Assembly (NCBI GenBank): GCA_016183065.1
Contig: JACPFF010000027.1
Coordinates: forward strand, 24,130 to 88,129
DNA: 64,000 nucleotides
Source: Deltaproteobacteria bacterium
GTDB taxonomy: Bacteria > UBA10199 > GCA-002796325 > JACPFF01
Reading direction: 5' to 3'
The notes beneath the pieces were generated by a model that ran no database searches, was not told where the DNA came from, and was given only the letters and a program-made list of their open reading frames with translations. The position numbers and the translations under genes are program-made. Shown here piece after piece: positions 35,012 through 44,336 of this stretch; position 1 is the first letter of the stretch; every line of letters starts with the position of its first letter.

Positions 35012-36409
35012 ATGCGGGATCCACGCCGAGAGGAGACCATTGTTGCCATTGCCACGCCACCAGGACCGGGGGCGATCGGGATTGTGCGGATGAGCGGACC
35101 TGCGGCCGTTGCGATTGCGCATCGGGTGTGGAGAAGTCGGGATAAAGTTGTTGATAACTTTGAAAGTCATCGAATCTATTATGGAAGTATTGTTGATAAC
35201 TCGACAGGCTTGGTCGTGGATCGCGGTCTCCTCCTCTATTTTCGTGGGCCACATTCCTATACTGGCGAGGACGTCATTGAATGGCAGGTCCATGGCAACC
35301 CACTGATTTTAGATCAAATTCTTGCTGTAGCCCAGGCCGAAGGGGCTGAGCTCGCGGCGCCGGGCGAGTTTACCCGCCGGGCCTTTCTCAATGGCCGCAT
35401 CGATCTGGCCCAGGCTGAGGCCGTGGCCGATATCGTGGCGGCTGCCAGCAATGCCGGCCTGCGGCAGGCCGAGGAGCAACTCAGCGGCAGATTGTCGCAG
35501 CAAGTCCGTGCTGACCTTGGCACACTCACGACACTCCGTGCCTACGTCGAGGCCACGATCGATTTTCCCGAAGAGGATGCGACGCACCTCGATGCTGGCG
35601 GGATCCTCCTACGTGTGACTGCCCTGCATGAGCGGCTCTCGCGCCTCGCAGCGACCTATCAGGCCGGTCGGTTGGTGCGCGATGGTGCGCGCATTGTCTT
35701 GACCGGTCCACCGAATGCGGGAAAGTCTTCGCTCCTCAATCAGTGCCTTGGTGAGGCCCGTGCGCTTGTGCACCACACTGCCGGGACCACGCGCGACACG
35801 ATCGAGGAATCGCTCTGCTGGGAGGGCATTCCGATCCGGCTCGTCGACACGGCCGGCCTGCGTGCGCTGGTTACGACATCGGCACACGATGACATCGAAT
35901 CCCTCGGCATGATACGGACGCGGGAGTGGATCGCACGTGCCGATCTCGTGGTGTTGGTGTTGGATGGACACACCCCGCTCGATCGATCGTTTTTCATATC
36001 ATTGCCGACTGAACGGCTGATCGTGTGGCGCAACAAATCGGACTTGAGACCGTCTTGGGACGATGCCGAATTGCGGTATCATCTCGGTGCGATTGCAATA
36101 CTCCATGGATCGGCCATAACGGGCGAAGGTCTTGAGCACCTGCAGCGCACCGTCTGCACGCGACTCCGTGGTGCGGTCAGTCATGACGCGGAAGGTGTGG
36201 TGGTGACCACGCGACGACACAAGATTGCGCTCGATGGTGCAGTTGATGCTTTGCAAAACGGGAGAGTTGCGCTAGAGGAGGGCCGCGCGCCGGAGTTTGT
36301 GGCAGAGCATCTGCGTGTGGCGTCGGAACGACTGGGCGAAATTGTCGGTGTCGTGTCAACAGAGGCATTACTCACGGAAATCTTTCAACATTTTTGTATT
36401 GGTAAATAA
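35012..36409 (+). CDS. mnmE: tRNA uridine-5-carboxymethylaminomethyl GTPase MnmE
   Basis: 465 aa. N-terminal folate-binding part 'IATPPGPGAIGIVRMSGPAA', 'GAELAAPGEFTRRAFLNGRI', G domain with P-loop 'LTGPPNAGKSSLLNQ' and 'DTAGLR', and the C-terminal 'CIGK' catalytic cysteine. Works with MnmG on U34 of tRNA. I start at 35012 (MRDPRREETIVAIATPPG); the frame is open 29 codons upstream without homology. Confidence 0.97.
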   Translation: MRDPRREETIVAIATPPGPGAIGIVRMSGPAAVAIAHRVWRSRDKVVDNFESHRIYYGSIVDNSTGLVVDRGLLLYFRGPHSYTGEDVIEWQVHGNPLILDQILAVAQAEGAELAAPGEFTRRAFLNGRIDLAQAEAVADIVAAASNAGLRQAEEQLSGRLSQQVRADLGTLTTLRAYVEATIDFPEEDATHLDAGGILLRVTALHERLSRLAATYQAGRLVRDGARIVLTGPPNAGKSSLLNQCLGEARALVHHTAGTTRDTIEESLCWEGIPIRLVDTAGLRALVTTSAHDDIESLGMIRTREWIARADLVVLVLDGHTPLDRSFFISLPTERLIVWRNKSDLRPSWDDAELRYHLGAIAILHGSAITGEGLEHLQRTVCTRLRGAVSHDAEGVVVTTRRHKIALDGAVDALQNGRVALEEGRAPEFVAEHLRVASERLGEIVGVVSTEALLTEIFQHFCIGK

Positions 36410-36430
36410 CTGTTCGTAAGGAGGAATGTC

Positions 36431-37870
36431 ATGCGGCGGAGCATTATCGGAAGTCTGGTGGTCCTCTCTCTGGCGACCACCGTGGCCTGTGGCGGGAGTA
36501 GTAGTGGTGGCGGTACCGACGGTGACTTAAGCGATACGAATTCCATCACCGGAACCGTCTTTGCGCCAAACGGCACGGATCCGATTGCCGGAGCGACGGT
36601 CTATCTCCCCTCGAGCAGTTCGTCATCGCTCTCCACGCCCGCCATGGTGGCGAAAACCGTCACCGTCACCTGTAGTGGGACCTCGGTAAGTTGTTCCGAT
36701 CCTTCGGCCGCAGCCGCCGTGAGCACCTGTTCCTGTGCGGATGGGACGTTTTCGCTCGATGTGAGTTCACTCACGTCGGGGACGACATTGGTGATCGAAA
36801 AGGGAGCGACATCAAAAACGGTCTCGCTCAGCTGTACGGAGACCACGTGTGCGCTCGGTGCGAGCGACACGACCTTCTCCTCCTCGGGTACGGGGGCACT
36901 CACCATGGCCGTTGTCACCGGTGCCTACGACGAAATCCAGGACGTATTGGCCAAACTCGGCTACGGGACACTCGACAGTGCCACGAACCGGCTCGATATT
37001 GGCACAGAGCAGTTTGCGATCTATCGCGGGGGTGGATCGGACGACAGTGCACTCGCATCAATCAGCGAGACGACCTATCCCGAGGCCTCGGCGCTCTTTG
37101 GGACGCTGGCCACCATGCAACAGTATGACATCATCTTTATTAACTGCGGGGCGGATGAGAGTGTGTCAGGCCTCAGCAATATCTCTGTTCCCAATTCCAA
37201 GGGATTGAGCCACGCGGAATATCATGCCTATCACAAGGCCTTTGCCGGATCCAAATCGGTGAATACCACGGCGGTTACGAACATCCAGTCGTATGTAAAT
37301 GGCGGTGGAAAGATTTACGTCACCGACCTGGCATATGACTTTATTGAGCAGGCCTTTCCCGAGGTGATGGACTTTCAGGACGGCGGGGACGATGACTCCA
37401 CCACGGCGGAGACTGCGGACGCCGCACAAGACGGCACGAGCGGGATTGTCTCCGATGCCACGGTCAATGATACAGAGATGCGGACGTGGCTCAGCGGACG
37501 GGCAACCAATACAATCGATAGTTCAACGAGTCCTAATAGTGGTACCTGTACGACCACTACGGGTGGGAGTGCCACGGCACTCAATAGCGACAATACGATC
37601 CGGATCGGGGATTTTCTCCCCGGCTGGGCCGTGATGGATGAGGCCTATGATACCAGTACCACCGTATGGTTGCAGGGTCCGGTCGATTTCTCTTCCGATG
37701 CAGGACCCGTCCTCGACGAAGTGCGACCGTTGACCGTGTCTCGCACGATCGGGAGCAACAGTGGAAAGGTTCTCTACTCGTCGTATCACACGGCCCATAG
37801 CTGCCCGACAGCGGGATTTTGGCCACAAGAACGGGTCTTGCAATACCTCGTCTTTGAAGTGGCGGAATAA
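36431..37870 (+). CDS. Secreted lipoprotein with Ser/Gly-rich N-terminus
   Basis: 479 aa. Lipobox 'SLATTVAC' followed by GGSSSGGG, then a carboxypeptidase-regulatory-like or Ig-like strand module ('ITGTVFAPNGTDPIAGATVY'). From about residue 170, 'YDEIQDVLAKLGYG' and 'YDIIFINCGADESV' and 'YVNGGGKIYVTDLAYDFIEQ' give a Rossmann-like domain reminiscent of ThuA/class I glutamine amidotransferase-like folds. Many Cys pairs suggest disulfides. Strong AGGAGG site 8 bases before the ATG. Surface role inferred; function unknown. Follows mnmE by 21 bases. Confidence 0.78.
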   Translation: MRRSIIGSLVVLSLATTVACGGSSSGGGTDGDLSDTNSITGTVFAPNGTDPIAGATVYLPSSSSSSLSTPAMVAKTVTVTCSGTSVSCSDPSAAAAVSTCSCADGTFSLDVSSLTSGTTLVIEKGATSKTVSLSCTETTCALGASDTTFSSSGTGALTMAVVTGAYDEIQDVLAKLGYGTLDSATNRLDIGTEQFAIYRGGGSDDSALASISETTYPEASALFGTLATMQQYDIIFINCGADESVSGLSNISVPNSKGLSHAEYHAYHKAFAGSKSVNTTAVTNIQSYVNGGGKIYVTDLAYDFIEQAFPEVMDFQDGGDDDSTTAETADAAQDGTSGIVSDATVNDTEMRTWLSGRATNTIDSSTSPNSGTCTTTTGGSATALNSDNTIRIGDFLPGWAVMDEAYDTSTTVWLQGPVDFSSDAGPVLDEVRPLTVSRTIGSNSGKVLYSSYHTAHSCPTAGFWPQERVLQYLVFEVAE

Positions 37871-37897
37871 GACCTCTCCTCAAACCATCGTGAGCGG

Positions 37898-38201
37898 CTA
37901 TTGGAGGGGCTCACGTACCCTGCGGCTCCGCCTCCGGGTACTTCCTCGTCCACCCGCTTCGCGGGTGCCCGGACTCGGTCGTCGCCACACCCCCCTCCAG
38001 CGGCAAAGCCGGGTCAAGGCCCAGCTGTGCTGGGCCGCGAAGCAAAGTCGAAGACTGTGCGGAGTGTAATGGAGTCTCCCCCTCAACGCCGCGGTGCGGC
38101 TGGGGCGTGGGGCCCCGGACGTCAATCCGGGGGGTGTCGTGCGCAGGCGAAGCCTTCTCCCAGGGTGCCACGGGCGTGAGCCCGTGGTGCCCCACTAACA
38201 G
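37898..38201. repeat. Mosaic hairpin repeat, copy B
   Basis: 304 bp of joined palindromes: GTACCC/GGGTAC, CACCCGC/GCGGGTG, GGCCCAGC/GCTGGGCC, CCCCGGA/TCCGGGG and CCACGGGC/GCCCGTGG. Starts CTATTGGAGGGGCTCACG and ends GTGCCCCACTAACAG. Shares modules with copies C, D, E and F. Confidence 0.85.
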
Positions 38202-38225
38202 TGGAATGATGTGGGGGATGTCTGG

Positions 38226-38248
38226 GGGGCCTTCGGGCCCCTTTTTTT
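38226..38248 (+). terminator. Rho-independent terminator with UUCG loop
   Basis: GGGGCC, TTCG, GGCCCC, then seven T. A perfect 6-bp stem with the very stable UUCG tetraloop, placed after copy B and before the next element. Probably ends transcription coming from the lipoprotein gene. Confidence 0.8.
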
Positions 38249-38262
38249 CCCTCAAACACGTC

Positions 38263-38492
38263 TAGTAAAGTCCCTGAAGTCGTATGCGAGTCCTGTCATC
38301 GGGACGGGGGGAGACCGGTCCGGCGGGAACTCTGGCGATCGCCACACACGATGGAAGCAACGCGCTATCTCAAACGTTCTTAGACGACGTCGACACATGC
38401 ATGCGCTCTCCCACTCCGTCCCGCTAATCAGCACGCTCTGACCCCGTCTCGCTGCACCCGCACGCATCATCATGACTCTGCCAAAGGCCCTA
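38263..38492. mobile_element. TA-ended MITE-like element, copy 1 (230 bp)
   Basis: Ends in TA at 38263-38264 and 38491-38492. Internally aligns with 41183-41423: CTGAAGTCGTRTG near the left, GCACCCGC and ATCATCATGA near the right. The right end TGCCAAAGGCCCTA is inverted relative to the left end of the second copy; the left terminal repeat is shortened here. No gene inside. Confidence 0.7.
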
Positions 38493-38544
38493 GACATTCC
38501 TCCCCCAATCTGGGTAGAGAGGACTCCTCACGTACGAGCGTATT

Positions 38545-40425
38545 ATGACTGAAACGGTCCGACATCACTACGACGTCGTCGTGGTCGGGGGGGGCCATGC
38601 GGGCTGTGAGGCGGCGTGGGCCGCGGCGCGCATGGGCTGCTCGACCCTTCTCCTGACGCACAATCTCGATACGATCGGGCATATGAGCTGTAATCCGGCC
38701 ATCGGAGGGTTGGCCAAGGGACATCTCGTGCGGGAAATCGATGCTCTCGGCGGTCTCATGGGGCGTGTTGCAGACCATGCCGGCATCCATTGTCGACGAC
38801 TCAATATGACAAAGGGACCGGCGGTGCGGGCCACTAGGGCCCAGCAGGATCGGAATCACTATCGCATTCGGATGAAAACCATCTTGGAAGAATGCCCGAA
38901 CCTGGCCATTAAGCAGTGTGGGGTCGAAGAACTCTTGATTGATCATGGCAGAGTCCAGGGAGTGATAACCCATTTTGGCGAACACTGTCTGGCAAAGGGA
39001 GTCGTTTTGACTACCGGAACGTTTCTCAATGGCCTGATGCACTATGGCGATCGACGGATTGCCGGTGGACGCGCAGGCGATCGTGCAGCCCATGGGCTTT
39101 CGGTTGCACTGCAGCAAGCCGGTTTCCGTATGGCCCGTCTCAAAACCGGGACCGTTCCGCGCATAGACGGCAAGACCGTCGATTTTTCGACACTCGAACG
39201 CCAACCCGGTGACGAACCGAAGCCGAAATTTTCTTTCTATGCCACTGAGACACCACTTCCTCAACGGTGCTGTTATTTGACCTATACCAATAATACGACA
39301 CATGAGCTCATTCGATCAAATTTGCACCGCTCTCCACTCTATGCCGGGGTTATTGAAGGCATTGGACCACGATATTGCCCATCCATCGAGGATAAAGTGG
39401 TTCGTTTTGCTGAAAAAGAGCGTCATCAGATTTTTTTAGAGCCAGAAGGGCTGGAAACGCACGAGATCTACGTCAACGGCCTGTCGACATCTCTCCCATT
39501 GTCTGTCCAGATTGCCATGCTGCGGACGATTCCAGGACTCGAGCGAGCAGAGATTATGCGTCCTGGATATGCGGTCGAATATGACTGTGTCTTGCCAGAC
39601 CAGCTGTTTCCGACACTCGAGACAAAGTACGTGCGCGGCCTGTATCATGCAGGACAGATCAATGGAACGTCCGGCTATGAAGAGGCCGCTGCCCAAGGGA
39701 TCATGGCGGGCATCAATGTCGCAAGGGCGGTCCGGGGGGAAGCGGAAGTCGTATTTGATCGGTCGCAGGCCTATATTGCGGTCATGATTGATGATCTGGT
39801 CACCAAGGGGGTCGATGAGCCGTACCGCATGTTTACATCACGTGCAGAATATCGGCTATTGCTTCGGGAGGATAATGCCGATCGGCGTCTCTCAGAACAT
39901 GGACATCAACTCGGCCTGTTATCAGATGCCGACTATAATAAATTTGTGACGAGACGGAACGCCATTGCCCAATTGACCGATGCCCTCCTCTCTTGCCGGC
40001 TGCTTCCAACACCCTCCATGAATAGCCAATTGTCAGGCCTCGGGAGCGCACCAATAAAAAAGAGAGTGGGGCTTGCAGACCTCATGCGGCGCAGTGATCT
40101 CACATTAACCGACTTGGTGACTCAAGTCACCAATATCGATCTTCGTGAATACCAGCCCGATGTGATCGAACAAGTGGAGCTCGATTTGAAATATGCCGGT
40201 TATCTAAAAATGGAGGAAGCATCCGTACAACGCATGAGGGAACTCGAGGAAATTACGATTCCGAAATCATTGGAATATGCGACGTTAAGAGGGCTCTCAA
40301 ATGAGGTCCGCCAAAAACTTGCCATGACAAAACCGATAACACTTGGTCAGGCATCTCGTATTTCTGGTGTCACGCCCGCTGCAATTTCAATATTGATGAT
40401 TCATCTCAATCACTATGGCGCATAG
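38545..40425 (+). CDS. mnmG: tRNA uridine-5-carboxymethylaminomethyl enzyme MnmG
   Basis: 626 aa. N-terminal FAD motif '[20 protein letters not shown]', '[20 protein letters not shown]', '[19 protein letters not shown]'. Partner of MnmE in U34 modification. Directly downstream of a MITE-like element. Base composition drifts toward AT in the last third and on into rsmG. Confidence 0.97.
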   Translation: MTETVRHHYDVVVVGGGHAGCEAAWAAARMGCSTLLLTHNLDTIGHMSCNPAIGGLAKGHLVREIDALGGLMGRVADHAGIHCRRLNMTKGPAVRATRAQQDRNHYRIRMKTILEECPNLAIKQCGVEELLIDHGRVQGVITHFGEHCLAKGVVLTTGTFLNGLMHYGDRRIAGGRAGDRAAHGLSVALQQAGFRMARLKTGTVPRIDGKTVDFSTLERQPGDEPKPKFSFYATETPLPQRCCYLTYTNNTTHELIRSNLHRSPLYAGVIEGIGPRYCPSIEDKVVRFAEKERHQIFLEPEGLETHEIYVNGLSTSLPLSVQIAMLRTIPGLERAEIMRPGYAVEYDCVLPDQLFPTLETKYVRGLYHAGQINGTSGYEEAAAQGIMAGINVARAVRGEAEVVFDRSQAYIAVMIDDLVTKGVDEPYRMFTSRAEYRLLLREDNADRRLSEHGHQLGLLSDADYNKFVTRRNAIAQLTDALLSCRLLPTPSMNSQLSGLGSAPIKKRVGLADLMRRSDLTLTDLVTQVTNIDLREYQPDVIEQVELDLKYAGYLKMEEASVQRMRELEEITIPKSLEYATLRGLSNEVRQKLAMTKPITLGQASRISGVTPAAISILMIHLNHYGA

Positions 40426-40519
40426 CGTGATTTGTATATTTTTTAATCTATATTAATGTTTTATAATTAGTAGTTTGCGATTTTGTTCTCTATTCTAATT
40501 TTGCGTCGTATTCTTTAAT

Positions 40520-41185
40520 ATGCCTAAAAAATCACCAAAAAATATCGATCGGGTACTTGAGGAAATACGCATGGAGATTCCATTAGACGACATCTCAGTC
40601 AATTTGATTAGTCAATTTATTGATATTCTCAGAAAATGGAATCGTGTGCATCGTCTTGTCGGTAATGACGACGTAGAAACACTATACGACAAACAAATCT
40701 TTGACATTGTTCCGCTCTCCTCTATTGTCACGACTGACGCTACTATTGTTGATCTTGGGGCTGGGGCTGGACTCCCCACTATTCCGCTGCAGATTGCCAG
40801 GCATGATATACGAACTATTCTGATCGAGTCCCGCCTAAAGAAAGTAAATTTTTGTCAGCAGGCATGTCGAAGCCTTGGAATAGAGCGGGTATTGGTCTTA
40901 CAGGGTGATGCAGGGAGTCGAGAGGTCTGTCAGCGGTGTGGTCCCGTCGATCTCGCCTTCTCACGGGCTACCTGGGATCTGGCAGCGTTTCTTGCGATAG
41001 CAAGGCCCTATGTGACTCGCGGAGGTCTCGTCGTGGCAATGAAAGGGGCCGATTGTGCGGTGGAGATTTCGCAAGCTGCGACTGTAGCAAAAGAGATCGG
41101 TCTTTATGGCCCAGAGGTCAAGAGATACCAGCTCCCCATCTCTCGAAAAGAGCGGACCGTATTAAAGTATTGGATGGAATATTAG
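40520..41185 (+). CDS. rsmG: 16S rRNA 7-methylguanosine methyltransferase RsmG
   Basis: 221 aa. SAM motif 'IVDLGAGAGLPTIPLQIA', 'ILIESRLKKVNFCQQ', 'DLAFSRATWDL'. Methylates G527 of 16S rRNA. The stop TAG (41183-41185) is the first three bases of the inserted element that runs to 41423, so the native C-terminus may have been a few residues longer. A 94-bp AT-rich leader separates it from mnmG. Confidence 0.92.
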   Translation: MPKKSPKNIDRVLEEIRMEIPLDDISVNLISQFIDILRKWNRVHRLVGNDDVETLYDKQIFDIVPLSSIVTTDATIVDLGAGAGLPTIPLQIARHDIRTILIESRLKKVNFCQQACRSLGIERVLVLQGDAGSREVCQRCGPVDLAFSRATWDLAAFLAIARPYVTRGGLVVAMKGADCAVEISQAATVAKEIGLYGPEVKRYQLPISRKERTVLKYWMEY

Positions 41186-41423
41186 GGCATTTTTGCAAAG
41201 TCTCTGAAGTCGTGTGTTGGTCCTGTCACCCGAACAGGGTCAGACCAGTAAGGCAGAAACTCCGACGATCGTCTCAAACGACGAAATCGACGTGGGCGTG
41301 CAACGTCCTCAGATGACGTCGATCCATGCACACATTGCCCCTCTCCGTCACGTGCTGATCGGCACGGTCTTCCCTGTCCAGTTGCACCCGCCCGTATCAT
41401 CATGATTGTGCAAACAGGCCCTA
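41183..41423. mobile_element. TA-ended MITE-like element, copy 2 (241 bp)
   Basis: Left end TAGGGCATTTTTGCAAAGTC and right end, read inverted, TAGGGCCTGTTTGCACAATC agree at 16 of 20 positions, terminal inverted repeats starting with TA. Interior aligns with 38263-38492. No open frame of its own worth calling. Confidence 0.75.
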
Positions 41424-41541
41424 AAGGCTCTGGATCTCAAGACAGGACCCGCTCAGATTTCAATGGTGTTAGACGCAGACCAAAGGCCACAGGCTTTTTG
41501 GGTGCAGCGAGAGGACCAGCAAATTCATAAATGGATAAGAA

Positions 41542-41557
41542 TGTTTCACGTGAAACA
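41542..41557. promoter_or_regulatory. parS site 1
   Basis: TGTTTCACGTGAAACA, the perfect consensus ParB-binding palindrome, in the gap between rsmG and parA. ParB loads here to form the segregation complex. Confidence 0.95.
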
Positions 41558-41663
41558 TTGTTTACACCTCTATGGTGCATAAAATTTATTTCCCGCGGCT
41601 TGCCGAGGACCTTGGTGTGAATGAAAAGTTTGAAAACCGGAGATTTTCAAGTAGCGCCACTGC

Positions 41664-41850
41664 GTGACGGTCCGGCGTTCAGGGCATTGGGTATATCAAA
41701 CGCGCTATCACATCGTTGTTCAGGTCAAGTATCGGAGAGCCTTGTTGGTACCCGAGATCGAGGGGGAGATTGTGCGAATTGGCGGAGAGATTGGCGTGCG
41801 CTATGAAATCGAGTTTGAAAAAATGGAGTGTGACACGAATCACTTCCATC
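41664..41850 (+). pseudogene. IS200/IS605-type TnpA transposase remnant
   Basis: About 62 codons. 'RRSGHWVYQTRYHIVVQVKY' then 'RRALLVPEIEGEIVRIGGE' and 'MECDTNHFHPL' match the first half of Y1 transposases, with the HUH motif as HFH. Sequence is lost exactly where hairpin mosaic C begins, so the catalytic Tyr is absent. Also comparable to REP-associated transposases, given the adjacent palindromes. Confidence 0.65.
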
Positions 41851-42241
41851 CATTGGAGGGACTCACGTGCCCTGCGGCTCCGCCTCCTGGTACTTCCTCG
41901 TCCACCCGCTTCGCGGGTGCCCGGACTCTGTCGTCGCCACACCCCCCTCCACCGGCAAAGCCGGTGGAGCCTCCCCCTCACGCTCGCTGTGCTCGCTGGG
42001 GTACTTCCTCGTCCACCCGCTTCGCGGGTGCCAGGACTCGGTCGTCGCCACACCCCAATCCAGCGGCACAGTGACCGACGTGTTCCCGGTGTGCCAGGCT
42101 CAACCGGACTCAGTGTGCCCGGAAACGTTTCCCTTGAGCGCCGTGGTGCGGTTGGGCCACTGGACCACGGATGTCAGTCCTGTGGGGGCACAGGTGGTGC
42201 CTTCCCCTGGTACCACGGGCGTGAGAGCCTGTGGGGCTCCC
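41851..42241. repeat. Mosaic hairpin repeat, copy C
   Basis: 391 bp, the longest copy. The CACCCGCTTCGCGGGTG hairpin module occurs twice (about 41905 and 42015), flanking the CTCCACCGG/CCGGTGGAG module, indicating internal duplication. Starts CATTGGAGGGACTCACG and ends GTGGGGCTCCC. Truncates the TnpA remnant. Confidence 0.85.
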
Positions 42242-42288
42242 GCTCTTCACGTCGTCATTCCGTCGGAAAACAGAATTCAGAGCCTTTA

Positions 42289-42388
42289 TGGTGCGTTAGC
42301 TTTTCCTGAGTATAGGCGTTTTACGGTACCATAAGTATTTCTAGTGTGTAATGAGCACATTTGTACTCATTACACATTGAAATACTTA
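42289..42388. mobile_element. TA-flanked hairpin MITE, copy 2 (100 bp)
   Basis: TA at 42287-42288 and 42389-42390. Inner stem GTGTAATGAG/CTCATTACAC differs from copy 1 at paired positions with the pairing kept. Lies 101 bp upstream of parA. Confidence 0.85.
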
Positions 42389-42400
42389 TAGTTACCAAGT

Positions 42401-42419
42401 AGCTCGGCGTAGCCGAGCT
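42401..42419. other. Perfect 8-bp hairpin upstream of parA
   Basis: AGCTCGGC, GTA, GCCGAGCT. No T tract follows, so it is unlikely to be a terminator; a leader hairpin or protein site is possible. Confidence 0.4.
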
Positions 42420-42489
42420 CTGATAACCAGTGGCTTGCCTCGGGGTGTTTCATTGACTTTTGACCTATATTTCTATAAGGAATTTTCTA

Positions 42490-43389
42490 ATGTCGGTCAT
42501 AGCAATCTGCAACCAGAAAGGTGGGGTTGGAAAGACGACGACGGCAGTTAGTCTTGCTGCTTGTCTCGCGGCTGCGGAGCGGAGGACGCTCCTGGTAGAC
42601 ATGGACCCGCAGGCCAACGCTGGAAGCGGGTTTGGGATTGACAAAAATGCCATTTCTTCAAGTGTATATGACCTGTTAATTGGTCAGGCTACCATTGACA
42701 CCGTCTGTGTAGAGACAGAGTTGGGACATCTGCACATTATTCCATCGAATATCAACTTGGTTGGAGCAGAGATCGAGCTTGCCAGTGATGTTTCACGTGA
42801 AACACGTCTCACATCTGCCCTAGCATCCATCAGGGATAAATACGATTATATCCTTATTGATGCCCCGCCTTCCCTTGGTTTATTAACCATCAATGCCTTA
42901 ACCGCTGCAGATTGGGCAATTATTCCCGTGCAATGTGAATATTATGCCATGATGGGGATGACCGATCTGATGAAGACGATTGAGCTGATTAATGCCCATC
43001 TCAATCCGAAATTACGGCTGATGGGGATACTTCTCACGATGTTTGATGGAAGAAATAACCTTGCGCGACAGGTATCTGAGGAAATTCGGACGCATTTTCA
43101 GGACCAGGTCTTTGCCTCAGTGATTCCGCGCAATGTCCGATTATCAGAGGCGCCAAGCCATGGACGTCCAATCATCCTCTATGACATACGTTCCATTGGG
43201 GCAGAGCGCTACCTCCAGGTTGCCCAAGAGGTCATGACGAGGGCGGAACGAGCGATACCGAGAGAAGAATCACAACGAAGGAGCGCATATGATGCAACAA
43301 CGGAAGGCATTGGGGAAGGGACTCTCGTCACTGATATCGACGAGGCCAGAGAATCTGGAGCAAACCCCAAGTCCGAAGATTGTCATTGA
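42490..43389 (+). CDS. parA: Chromosome partitioning ATPase ParA (Soj)
   Basis: 299 aa. Deviant Walker A 'NQKGGVGKTTTAVSLAA', 'LLVDMDPQANAGSG', 'YILIDAPPSLGLLTINAL'. Moves origin regions with ParB. Start at ATG 42490 with AAGGA; the frame is open ten codons upstream. A perfect parS lies within the gene (42789-42804). The C-terminal 33 codons overlap parB, giving an extra tail past the usual end near 'YLQVAQEVM'. Confidence 0.96.
   Translation: MSVIAICNQKGGVGKTTTAVSLAACLAAAERRTLLVDMDPQANAGSGFGIDKNAISSSVYDLLIGQATIDTVCVETELGHLHIIPSNINLVGAEIELASDVSRETRLTSALASIRDKYDYILIDAPPSLGLLTINALTAADWAIIPVQCEYYAMMGMTDLMKTIELINAHLNPKLRLMGILLTMFDGRNNLARQVSEEIRTHFQDQVFASVIPRNVRLSEAPSHGRPIILYDIRSIGAERYLQVAQEVMTRAERAIPREESQRRSAYDATTEGIGEGTLVTDIDEARESGANPKSEDCH
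42789..42804. promoter_or_regulatory. parS site 2, inside parA
   Basis: TGTTTCACGTGAAACA again, perfect, encoding the SRET region of ParA ('DVSRETR'). parS sites inside parAB genes are known in other bacteria. Confidence 0.95.
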
Positions 43390-44218
43390 GAGCGGTGAGG
43401 CGCCAGGTGCCACTGGTGTAACGACCATTCCGATACAGAATATCGCCGTGAATCGGCAACAGCCGAGATCTGTCTTTGATGAGACCGCTATTGAGGATCT
43501 GGCGGCCTCGATACGCGCCTGTGGTATTATTCAGCCCCTGATTGTGACGCCATCGAATGCGGTCGGTGACCGGTATGAATTAATCGCGGGCGAGCGCCGT
43601 CTGCGGGCGGCCCGCCTTGCGGGACTGACTGAGGTGCCGGTCATCGTGCGCAAGGAGGTCTCCACCGAGGAGCTCCTTGAATTGGCCATTATCGAAAACC
43701 TGCAACGGGAGGATCTGAATCCGATTGAAGAGGCCAAGGCGTTTCACTCCATGATAGAGCAATGCGATTATACGCAGGATGATGTTGCAAAAAAACTAGG
43801 AAAATCAAGAAGTTATATTGCAAATAGCCTTCGACTCCTTCAACTCCCCAAAGTCGTGCAGGATGACGTCGTGCAAGGCCGGATGGACATGGGGCATGCA
43901 CGGGCCTTGCTTTCGCTCAATGGACTCCAGGAGCAGCTCACGGTTCGCGAGCAAATTCTTCAATCCCAACTCACGGTTCGTGATGTTGAACGGATGGTGC
44001 AGGCGAGAACTGGAAGAACGTCGGAGAAAAAAATATCACCCTCGAACACCGAAGATGCGCTTTCTCCTCAGATGCGATACATTATTGATGAAATGCGGCA
44101 GGCGATTGGAACAAAGGTCATCTTACGCCCCCGCTCTGCCAAGAGTGGGGCTGTTGTCATCGAATATTATTCCTTGCAAGATCTCGATCGGATCTATAGG
44201 AAGATCGCCTCAAAGTAG
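43289..44218 (+). CDS. parB: Chromosome partitioning protein ParB (Spo0J)
   Basis: 309 aa. N-terminal 'KALGKGLSSLIS', CTP-binding 'ELIAGERRLRAARLAG' (GERR motif) and 'ENLQREDLNPIEEAKAF', HTH 'TQDDVAKKLGKSRSYIANSL', C-terminal dimer region. Binds parS at 41542 and 42789. The start lies 101 bases inside parA in another frame. Confidence 0.96.
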   Translation: MMQQRKALGKGLSSLISTRPENLEQTPSPKIVIESGEAPGATGVTTIPIQNIAVNRQQPRSVFDETAIEDLAASIRACGIIQPLIVTPSNAVGDRYELIAGERRLRAARLAGLTEVPVIVRKEVSTEELLELAIIENLQREDLNPIEEAKAFHSMIEQCDYTQDDVAKKLGKSRSYIANSLRLLQLPKVVQDDVVQGRMDMGHARALLSLNGLQEQLTVREQILQSQLTVRDVERMVQARTGRTSEKKISPSNTEDALSPQMRYIIDEMRQAIGTKVILRPRSAKSGAVVIEYYSLQDLDRIYRKIASK

Positions 44219-44336
44219 ATTCCCATGGCGAGAAATGTGGCATGGCGAGCAAACGGCATGGCAATCTACTGCAGCGCGCGGCGCGTCGGGGGCATGGTAC
44301 GCGGCGTGAGAGGGACCGACTGGTAGGGAGGAGTCC

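Noticed and set aside
36431..37870. Glutamine amidotransferase assignment for the lipoprotein
   Set aside because: A Rossmann-like impression only; no catalytic Cys-His-Glu set could be identified.
37898..42241. CRISPR array
   Set aside because: Repeats are palindromic modules without regular spacing or unique spacers, and no cas genes are nearby.
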